33,104 bases of DNA. Source: Planctomycetota bacterium. Lineage in GTDB: Bacteria > Planctomycetota > PLA2 > JAEUHO01. How positions within the stretch are numbered: the stretch's first letter is position 1; each line of letters opens with the position of its first letter. Below the pieces are notes generated by a model that saw only the letters and a program-made list of their open reading frames with translations, searched no databases and was not told where the DNA came from. The translations under genes and the position numbers were made by a program. Below, piece after piece: positions 28,101 through 33,104 of this stretch. The stretch is from contig JAJDEM010000190.1 of the NCBI GenBank assembly GCA_029259795.1, forward strand, positions 1 through 33,104, read 5' to 3'.

Positions 28101-28342
28101 ACTTCTTCTACGGCACCGGCAAGGACCGCACGGAGATCTGGGGCCATCGCTTCACGATCGACCTCCCGACGCAGCGGGCCCGCTTTGACGGACGCCCCGG
28201 ACGCGACCTGCGCATCCAGCGCGCTGGTCAGGTCACCACCGACCAAGCGAGCGTAGAGTTCGATCTGACAACCAAGCTGCCCACCTACATCTCAGGCAGC
28301 CGCGTGCACTGGAAGGCGCCGAAGCCCGGAACCGGACGATGA
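25130..28342 (+). CDS. Giant LptC/LptA (OstA)-like protein, probable lipopolysaccharide transport bridge
   Basis: The product has 1070 residues. A single N-terminal membrane anchor or signal (MKRVLLCLLFAGLGVAALTHL) is followed by a long, strand-rich periplasmic region without further membrane helices. Several segments have the OstA/LptA repeat pattern, in which a G-D-x-L-T-Y-D turn alternates with strands. Examples are LEGDELTYDGLSQLARV near residue 604, VTGDRLTYDAERRRIEVFAG near 830, VHLDSARVEGDTTRIVAEDL near 500 and HRMVVDMSDGRITRLEAH near 870. LptC and LptA normally have about 190 residues each and stack as beta-jellyrolls to carry lipopolysaccharide across the periplasm. This protein could be a pre-joined multi-jellyroll bridge. 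It directly follows kdsC with an ATGA overlap and GGAGG 7 bases upstream. The number of jellyrolls cannot be counted by eye. Confidence 0.8.
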   Translation: MKRVLLCLLFAGLGVAALTHLAGGLRGDALPEREAKLPRGKPRPGGLPTISPGGPIDIERASVITQMAPPTRITWKDRLSDETITIENFQPWRCLAEQVEPLLIPGGGGQGALLTRVVFEVYREPDSRAEALALRDGKGDQRYATLLHQRFEADEARVFGRLGQAMASKRSGNAAERALGDTRLELARNIVIHDHGQGIVIRGTEATRLTVYPERDHAKGSGPFLLTHEALTLRGSGLVMDRDQERGFGRIEIRQNPDLRITASGKRKDGRPLFDFGEGGFRPTTVTSEGSAVLERQASRRETVMTIRFRDHVHAAQQGGRTLDAGRATIVALRGSGPRLDTGGWKLRSFHAGKGVSIRYPGLTRKGETYLATVDARRLLYDVPEAGTEATTVFEERVRIEMRGEVAILGPNGRLVATCTDRASIGPLPSTASDGGLERSLLQLIALRGSARIERHVADESVRKDRLDADAIDLVVWPRKEGPSKASQQTRMTAIHFTAVGNVHLDSARVEGDTTRIVAEDLHLPRPHVRAGGEGTRFTFRRLARNQGLLGPDGKVDPRTSRGGARDPAPEKGSWTLNRVVARGSVDVATTLGGPSLGIPAHLEGDELTYDGLSQLARVRSFKGSGELVRLAWSATQNKTNQVETRDLSFDRVAGRVSAKGGVDGVFYLTRGKNQRSFAMGGTRDIGPNMDGAELTIRTDESVDMSVVRANDGEGFEPGAEQLIRIVGPVTTELRASSRTVDRMRSQSLEVALSFRLPDEQRPQDTSVPFTRASGGAGSAETTPGAPPASPGTVERIDVTAGTVRIDLANGEARHLEATGGVDLKGREGHVTGDRLTYDAERRRIEVFAGTTPARALLGLQKQSSEVQAHRMVVDMSDGRITRLEAHAPPGRTSDIHLHRDVKGKPGDVEWYELTYQDRIVMTDAQLVTQRVRVVRRVRKAGSAQFGEPAVLRTPRLVATGRQMLANDEAVRHIASIQAIELGTGPGSEVNFFYGTGKDRTEIWGHRFTIDLPTQRARFDGRPGRDLRIQRAGQVTTDQASVEFDLTTKLPTYISGSRVHWKAPKPGTGR

Positions 28343-28728
28343 CCCTCGCATTCTTCGACTTTGGATTCTCCGAGATGCTCATGGTTGGCGTGGTCGCCCT
28401 CCTTGTGTTCGGAGGCAACCTGCCTGACGTCATGCGCACGCTGGGTCAGAACTACGCCAAGTTCCGGCAGACCCTCCGAGAGTTCTCCGCGCCCGTTCGC
28501 GCAGAGATCGACCGCGCCACCCGGCTCCCCCCGCCGGAGGGCATCGTCCAGCAGATGGTGGACGACGCCGACAACGAGGAAGATGAGCCGGACGCGCCCC
28601 CAGGAAGCGAGGGGTTCGATGACGCGCCGCCGGCGATCACGTCCACCCCGACAGAGGATGCGGATCACGGTCAAGCTGCGCCAGCCAAACAGGAAGACGA
28701 CCTGTTGGACGAGGGTCCGCTAGTCTGA
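28339..28728 (+). CDS. tatA: TatA/TatB-family twin-arginine translocase subunit
   Basis: The 129-residue protein begins with the family signature: FGFSEMLMVGVVALLVFGG is the short membrane helix, then NLPDVMRTLGQNYAKF is the amphipathic helix with the LP turn. A long acidic, Pro-rich tail (about residues 60-129) follows. TatA forms the pore of the pathway that exports folded proteins; TatB is the receptor partner, and the sequence alone does not decide between them. The FG-S-E start is typical. Its ATG overlaps the TGA of the preceding giant gene (28339-28342), which implies translational coupling. tatC is not in the window. Its end overlaps the end of the convergent gene by 9 bases. Confidence 0.87.
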   Translation: MTLAFFDFGFSEMLMVGVVALLVFGGNLPDVMRTLGQNYAKFRQTLREFSAPVRAEIDRATRLPPPEGIVQQMVDDADNEEDEPDAPPGSEGFDDAPPAITSTPTEDADHGQAAPAKQEDDLLDEGPLV

Positions 28729-29259
28729 GTCGCCCGGCACGATGTTCTCTTCGAGAATCGCGGCATCCGCGTCATCGAACAGAGACTGCCAGCCCTTGTC
28801 GCTTGCTGCGTCCACGACCTTTACGTGTTCGGCGACCATCTCCTTCACGAGGATGGCATCCGCAGCGAAGAAGAAGAGGGCGCCCCCGAACGCTTCCTTG
28901 AGCGCGGTGACGCACTCGCGGCTGGGCGGCTCGGCTACGGCGAAGGACCAACTGCGGCCGAAGCGACCGACAGGCAGGACCTGATGCTGGTAGAGGGTTG
29001 CCGCGGACATGCCATCGAGCATCGTCTCGTCGTACTCGTAGCCGAGAAGCGGAAGCACGGGCATCTGGTACTGCCCTGCGACAGTCTTCGTCAGCTCGCG
29101 GGAGGTCAGGTGACCTGCATCCACGACGGCGAAGCCAAATGACTCGCTCGCCTCGTACGCCGACTCGGCCAGATCATCGGCCAGCTCAGCTGAGAGGATG
29201 TTCTGCCCGACAAGTACGTCGCGCAGGCTGCGGCGGTAGAAGCGCTCGTGGCGGTCCAT
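28720..29259 (-). CDS. Stand-alone MshEN/GspE N-terminal-domain-like protein
   Basis: The product of 179 residues contains RSLRDVLVGQNILSAELADD, then a helix, then the VVDAGHLTSRELTKTVAGQY module and LLGYEYDE. This is the repeated 'LG-x-LLV-x-x-ILT' pattern of the N-terminal domain of type II secretion/type IV pilus ATPases (GspE_II_N/MshEN), which in some proteins binds cyclic di-GMP. Residues 95-160 (HQVLPVGRFGRSWSFAVAEPP) match the second half of that domain, where the phrase 'P-x-x-x-x-x-x-L-x-V-A-x-x-x-P' is usual. No ATPase core follows. The ATG at 29259 is chosen because the residues upstream are Arg-rich; AAGGA lies about 11 bases before it. It may be a regulator of the pilus or secretion machinery. 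It is convergent with tatA, overlapping it by 9 bases. Confidence 0.72.
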   Translation of the reverse strand: MDRHERFYRRSLRDVLVGQNILSAELADDLAESAYEASESFGFAVVDAGHLTSRELTKTVAGQYQMPVLPLLGYEYDETMLDGMSAATLYQHQVLPVGRFGRSWSFAVAEPPSRECVTALKEAFGGALFFFAADAILVKEMVAEHVKVVDAASDKGWQSLFDDADAAILEENIVPGDSD

Positions 29260-29749
29260 GCGGTGGGGTTTCCTTCCGCGAGACCTATCGACCAGCAACC
29301 CCTGGCGGATGAACCCCTTTCCATAGGCCAAGTAATGGGGGGTTGTCGGGTGACCCCGTAGGGCGTCCTCCGCGTAGGGGTGGGCCTAGGTCCTCGCCCC
29401 GCGCGGGCCGATGTGCTCACCCGGAGGCTCGAACGATGCCTGGGCCGCCCCTACAGGAGCATCCGTCCGCGGCAGCGCCCGTCCGATTCGAGACGCCCGC
29501 CCAACGCGATCCGTTCGACCGCGGACGCCCAAGCAGGGGTGCGGGCGTCGCGGAGATCCGAAGGATCGGAGCGGCCTGCCCGCGAGGGGCAGCATGCCCC
29601 TGGTAGACGCTAGGCCAAGGTGCACCCGCGCTCCGCGCGGGTCAGCGACGGAGCCGGTGCGTAAGCACCGGCGCAGTCGTGTGCGCAAGGAGCGCAGCGA
29701 CGCAGCGTGGCTCCGGTCTGGATGGCGCCTCCGTCGCCATCCAGATGGC
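29260..29749. other. 490-base non-coding gap with several perfect hairpins
   Basis: I see no credible gene here. The part from 29555 on holds a series of perfect inverted repeats: 29555-29559 with 29563-29567 (5 bp), 29585-29591 with 29595-29601 (7 bp), 29624-29631 with 29635-29642 (8 bp), 29653-29660 with 29665-29672 (8 bp, GTAA loop) and 29717-29727 with 29735-29745 (11 bp). A 7-bp stem (29524-29530 with 29544-29550) lies to their left. All are GC-rich and none has a T-run. The tract follows gyrB and could be its structured 3' end, or a separate RNA. I did not find the conserved cores of RNase P RNA, tmRNA or SRP RNA. Confidence 0.65.
29717..29745 (-). terminator. Hairpin immediately downstream of gyrB (no T-run)
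   Basis: On the transcript of gyrB the arms TCTGGATGGCG and CGCCATCCAGA (perfect 11-bp stem, 7-base loop) start 4 bases after the stop codon. The position is right for a terminator or a 3' stability element, but there is no U-tract, so termination by the intrinsic route is doubtful. Confidence 0.45.
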
Positions 29750-32314
29750 CTACACGTCGAGCTCGGTCACTTCCAGCGCGTGCTTCTCGATGAACTCGCG
29801 GCGGGGCTCCACGCTCTCACCCATCAGCAGGCTGAAGAGGCGGTCCGCCTCGCCCGCGTCGTTGAGCGTGACGCGCAGCAGGGTCCGGCGGGCCGGGTCC
29901 ATCGTCGTGTCCCACAGCTGGTCGTCGTTCATCTCACCCAGACCCTTGTAGCGCTGGATGTCCACGCCCTTCTGTCCGGTCTTGCGAACCGCCGCCAAGA
30001 CGGCGACCAGCGACGGGAGAGGCTGCGGGTCACCGCTCGAGCTGGTCATCTGGAAGCGCGCCGGCGCTTCCGTACTGGCGACGCTCCAGGTCGCGGGGTC
30101 GACGCCAAAATCAAGCAGCGCCTTCACGTGCGTCTCGAGCTCGGCCTGCTCGTAGATGCGCGTGACCACGACGTCCGCGTCCTCGGGAGAGCCGTCCGCG
30201 TCGCCGGCCTCGTAGACGGAGACCTCCTGGCCGCCGCGCAAGGCCTCTTCCGCTCGCAGGAACTCCATGATGCCTTCGTCCCCGTGGACGAACGTACGGT
30301 TCTCCGGACTCTTGGAGGAGTACAGCACCGCCGACGGAAGGGATCCCTCACTCGTCGCGTTGGCCAGGTAGTCGGCCATCGAGACCCCATGGCGATGCAG
30401 GGCGCTCTCAAACTCCTCGATCGATCCGAGCGTGGTCGTGAAGTTGCGTAGTCGGACATCCTCGATGCGATCCGCTGCCTCGCCGGCCTCATTCAGCGGC
30501 TCGACGGCAAGCCCGACCGCGCCAACCTCTTGGAGGTAGGACTGCAAGTCGTCCTCGTCGAAGATGTAGCGTTCCTTCTTGTTCTTGGTGACCTTGAACA
30601 GCGGAGGCTGCGCGACATACACGCGCCCCGAGTCGATGAGCGGCCGCATGTGTCGGAAGATGAACGTCAAGAGCAACGTGCGGATGTGACTTCCGTCGAC
30701 ATCGGCATCCGTCATGATGATGAGCTTGCCGTAACGGCACTTCGACTCGTCGAACTCTTCGGTGCCGATGCCCGCACCCACGGCGGTGATCAAGGCGCGG
30801 ATCTCCTCGTGGCCGAGCATCTTGTCGATGCGTGCCTTCTCCACATTGAGGATCTTGCCTCGGAGGGGAAGGATGGCCTGGGTCTCGCGGTCACGACCTT
30901 GCTTCGCGGACCCACCGGCCGAGTCACCCTCGACCAGGAAGATCTCCGTGATCTCGGAGTCCCGACTGCTGCAGTCCGCCAGCTTGCCGGGGAGACCGCC
31001 GCCCGACAGTACGTTCTTCCGTCGCACGAGATCCCGTGCTCGACGCGCAGCTTCGCGCGCCTGGAATGCCTGAAGGACCTTGTCGAGGATCGAGCGCGCA
31101 TTCCGCGGACTCTCCTCGATGTAGCTCTTCATGCACTCGCCCCAGACCTTCTTGACGATGCCCTCGACCTCGTTGTTGCCGAGCTTCGTCTTGGTCTGAC
31201 CTTCGAACTGCGGCTCCGGGACCTTCACGGAGATCACGGCCGTCAAGCCTTCACGAAAGTCATCACTGGACGGCTTGTCGTCCGGCTTGAACAGGTTCTG
31301 GCGGCGGGCGTAGCCGGCGAGTGCCGTCGTGAGTGCGGACTTGAAACCGGTGACGTGCGTACCGCCTTCAATGGTCCGGATGTTGTTGGTGTAGGACTGC
31401 AGGGTCTCGGAGAAGCCATCGTGAAACTGCGCGGCGATCTCGACGACGACATCCTGATCACGACGCTCGACGTAGATGATGTCGTCGTGCAGCGTCGAGC
31501 GCCCACGATTGAGGCGCTGGACGAACTCTTGGATGCCACCCTCGTAGTGGAAGACCTCCTCCTTCGGAGGATTCGCACGCTCGTCGAGGAAGCGGATGTG
31601 GATGCCTCGGTTGAGGAACGCCAACTCGCGGAAGCGCGTCGTGAGAATCGACGCGTCGAACTTCTGATCGCCGAAGATCTGTCGGTCCGGCTTGAAGAAC
31701 GTCTTCGTGCCCGTGCGCTCCGTCTTCCCGCGCTTCTCGAGGAGGCCCACCGCGTCACCCCGCTGGAACGCCTGGAAGTGGATATGACCGTCCTGGTAGA
31801 CCTCGACCTCACACAGCTCGGAGAGCGCGTTCACGACGCTCGCCCCCACGCCGTGGAGACCGCCCGAGACCTGGTAGACGTCCTTCTTGAACTTGCCGCC
31901 CGCGTGGAGCTTGGTCATGGCCACGGTCACACCCGAGACGCCCTGATCCTTGTTGATCCCGGTGGGAATGCCGCGGCCATCGTCGATGACGATGATTCCG
32001 TCGTCGGCCGTGATGCGCACGTTGATGACGGAGCAGAACCCCGCCATGGCCTCATCGATCGAGTTGTCGACGATCTCGTAGACCAAGTGGTGCATGCCAC
32101 GCACACCGGTGTCGCCGATGTACATGCCGGGGCGCCGACGCACGGCCTCGAGGCCCTCGAGCACCTGGATGTCGTCCGCGGTGTACTCGCCACCCTTGTC
32201 ACCGGCGGGGTTGAGGCCGCCCGTCAGATCTTGGGCCGCCGCCTCTTCGATCTCCTCGGGCAGATCGTCGCGAGCGTCCTCATCATCAGGGGTCATGCCT
32301 TCGACTGAGCTCAT
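29750..32314 (-). CDS. gyrB: DNA gyrase subunit B
   Basis: This 854-residue protein is the ATPase and TOPRIM subunit of gyrase, which introduces negative supercoils. About 45 acidic residues precede the GHKL ATPase domain: RRRPGMYIGDTG, EIVDNSIDEA, DDGRGIPTG, and HGVGASVVNALS. Transducer residues follow, then the TOPRIM domain with EGDSAGGSA (E462 onward), DADVDGSHIRTLLL and the C-terminal QRYKGLGEMN. An insert of roughly 190 residues lies between the TOPRIM Asp motif and QRYKGLGEMN, similar in place to the E. coli insert, and makes the protein longer than the common 640-residue type. GyrB rather than ParE is favoured by this signature and by its place beside dnaN and dciA. The ATG at 32314 has GGAG 8 bases upstream and overlaps the dciA stop (ATGA). 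Confidence 0.97.
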   Translation of the reverse strand: MSSVEGMTPDDEDARDDLPEEIEEAAAQDLTGGLNPAGDKGGEYTADDIQVLEGLEAVRRRPGMYIGDTGVRGMHHLVYEIVDNSIDEAMAGFCSVINVRITADDGIIVIDDGRGIPTGINKDQGVSGVTVAMTKLHAGGKFKKDVYQVSGGLHGVGASVVNALSELCEVEVYQDGHIHFQAFQRGDAVGLLEKRGKTERTGTKTFFKPDRQIFGDQKFDASILTTRFRELAFLNRGIHIRFLDERANPPKEEVFHYEGGIQEFVQRLNRGRSTLHDDIIYVERRDQDVVVEIAAQFHDGFSETLQSYTNNIRTIEGGTHVTGFKSALTTALAGYARRQNLFKPDDKPSSDDFREGLTAVISVKVPEPQFEGQTKTKLGNNEVEGIVKKVWGECMKSYIEESPRNARSILDKVLQAFQAREAARRARDLVRRKNVLSGGGLPGKLADCSSRDSEITEIFLVEGDSAGGSAKQGRDRETQAILPLRGKILNVEKARIDKMLGHEEIRALITAVGAGIGTEEFDESKCRYGKLIIMTDADVDGSHIRTLLLTFIFRHMRPLIDSGRVYVAQPPLFKVTKNKKERYIFDEDDLQSYLQEVGAVGLAVEPLNEAGEAADRIEDVRLRNFTTTLGSIEEFESALHRHGVSMADYLANATSEGSLPSAVLYSSKSPENRTFVHGDEGIMEFLRAEEALRGGQEVSVYEAGDADGSPEDADVVVTRIYEQAELETHVKALLDFGVDPATWSVASTEAPARFQMTSSSGDPQPLPSLVAVLAAVRKTGQKGVDIQRYKGLGEMNDDQLWDTTMDPARRTLLRVTLNDAGEADRLFSLLMGESVEPRREFIEKHALEVTELDV

Positions 32315-32691
32315 ATCGGATCTCCATCCGTCGGTGTGCGGTCACGGACATCCGCGATGAAGCGGATCCCGACCAACGGAACGTTGGACAGGGCTACGCG
32401 CAAGACAGCGAGCAACCGGTCCCGGTGAAAGTTTGTCAGTTCGTCACGGAGGGCATCGCTGTCGACCCCGACTTCCAACACGCCGCCTTCGAGGCGACGC
32501 AAGATTGTGTGGTCATGCCAGCTGTCGTCGCAGGCATCCCGCCACGCGCGGGTGAGCTTCTCGCTCACGGCGGCCGACGGCACGCCGAGTGACTTGAGCG
32601 CAGCACCCATGAGTTCACTCACCGGACGCGCTCGACGCGCCCGGGAGGGAGGCTCGGAAGAACCGGAGCTGTTGCGGGAGTCGGCCGTCAT
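32311..32691 (-). CDS. dciA: DciA-like (DUF721) putative replicative-helicase loader
   Basis: The 126-residue product has a disordered, Ser/Arg-rich first 24 residues and then a DUF721 domain. That domain shows ALKSLGVPSAAVSEKLTRAW, the WRDACDDSWHDHTI stretch and a strand pair GGVLEVGVDSDALRDEL, ending with VGIRFIADVRD. DciA is the ancestral loader of the DnaB helicase at replication initiation in bacteria that lack DnaC. In many genomes it stands between dnaN/recF and gyrB. It lies 8 bases after dnaN and overlaps gyrB by the ATGA, so the three genes form one operon. No Shine-Dalgarno site precedes the ATG, which points to translational coupling with dnaN. Confidence 0.87.
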   Translation of the reverse strand: MTADSRNSSGSSEPPSRARRARPVSELMGAALKSLGVPSAAVSEKLTRAWRDACDDSWHDHTILRRLEGGVLEVGVDSDALRDELTNFHRDRLLAVLRVALSNVPLVGIRFIADVRDRTPTDGDPI

Positions 32692-32699
32692 GTTCAGCG

Positions 32700-33104
32700 C
32701 TATTCGAGTGCGACCGGCATCACGACGTAGACGTACTCGCCCAGCTCGTCGTTGCCGCCCTCGAGGTCCGACATCGTCGTGGGCGCCTTGCCATCCGTAA
32801 ACCGAACCGTGATGTCAGAGGCGGCATCCATGACCTTCAGCGCATCCTGGATGAACTGCGGGTTGTACCCAACGCGCGTCGGCGGGCCGTCGTACTCGAT
32901 CGGTACCTCGACCTTGGCTTCGCCAACCTCAACCGCCCGGCTCTTGATGGTCATGACGTCCGGATCGATGAGGATCTCGACCGAGAGTGCATCCCGGGTG
33001 GTCATGAGCGAGGCGCGCCGGAGCCCGGACGCGAAGTTTGCGGCCGTGACGCTGAAGGAGTGCTTCGAGGACTTCGGAATCACATCCTCGTAGGCCGGGA
33101 ACGT
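32700..33104 (-). CDS. dnaN: DNA polymerase III beta sliding clamp, C-terminal part (5' end outside window)
   Basis: Only the last 134 residues of the clamp are in the window; the frame is open through the right edge. The first visible residues FPAYEDVIPK are the well-known segment at the start of the third clamp domain. The pattern FASGLRRASLMTTRDALSVEI and the phrase VGYNPQFIQDALKVM (family: F-N-x-x-Y-L-x-D-x-L) confirm it. The C-terminal strand VYVVMPVALE is the usual VMPM-like end that lines the protein-binding pocket. The clamp encircles DNA and tethers polymerase III. The full gene would have about 370 residues, with dnaA probably further upstream to the right. Confidence 0.96.
   Translation of the reverse strand, partial: TFPAYEDVIPKSSKHSFSVTAANFASGLRRASLMTTRDALSVEILIDPDVMTIKSRAVEVGEAKVEVPIEYDGPPTRVGYNPQFIQDALKVMDAASDITVRFTDGKAPTTMSDLEGGNDELGEYVYVVMPVALE

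Noticed and set aside
29260-29749. RNase P RNA, tmRNA or SRP RNA in the hairpin-rich gap
   Set aside because: I looked on both strands for the conserved core sequences of these RNAs and for a tRNA-like CCA end and found none.
29411-30451. Plus-strand frame overlapping the gap and the end of gyrB
   Set aside because: Two thirds of it is the reverse of gyrB codons, and no domain or ribosome site is visible.

Overview
The window looks like a chromosomal segment of a high-GC, Gram-negative bacterium. Gram-negative character is inferred from the KDO-phosphatase gene followed by a giant LptC/LptA-like protein and from several exported proteins. The combination of a very large Ser/Thr kinase plus histidine kinase hybrid, a bacterial enhancer-binding protein with a long N-terminal region, and sparse operons suggests Planctomycetota or a similar deep lineage. 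That placement is inference from gene style, not from a marker phylogeny. I recognise no rRNA, tRNA, CRISPR array, insertion sequence or prophage.

Layout. 1-1031 (+): the end of a probable type IV pilus/type II secretion inner-membrane pair (PilN/GspL-like end, PilO/GspM-like). 1015-1100: a 23-bp tandem repeat filling the gap to the convergent carB (1097-4345, -). 4479-5940 (+): RNase HI with an extra N-terminal region, then a membrane protein. 5951-7318 (-): a secreted trypsin-like PDZ protease. 7485-9208 (+): XdhC translationally coupled to a CPBP-type membrane protease homologue. 9361-11376 (+): a secreted helical-repeat protein and PlsC.

11410-20658 is the most unusual block: an 1850-residue Ser/Thr kinase, degenerate ATPase, helical repeat, GAF, histidine kinase and receiver chain; a convergent small exported protein; and, across an AT-rich regulatory gap, a 1056-residue sigma-54 activator that ends in a winged-helix-like domain rather than the usual Fis-type helix. 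I propose these as one signalling module.

20838-24417 (-): a membrane-anchored HExxH metallopeptidase-like protein, a universal stress protein, and a single open frame that joins condensin subunit ScpA to methionyl-tRNA formyltransferase (Fmt). The fusion is the clearest novelty here. 24600-28728 (+) is a tightly coupled run kdsC, LptC/LptA-like giant, TatA-like, with two ATGA overlaps; it echoes the kdsC-lptC-lptA order of proteobacteria. 28720-29259 (-) is a stand-alone MshEN/GspE N-terminal-type domain protein.

29260-29749 is a non-coding gap with several perfect hairpins. 29750-33104 (-) reads dnaN (cut by the window edge), dciA and gyrB, a set usually near the replication origin, so oriC and dnaA probably lie just beyond the right edge.
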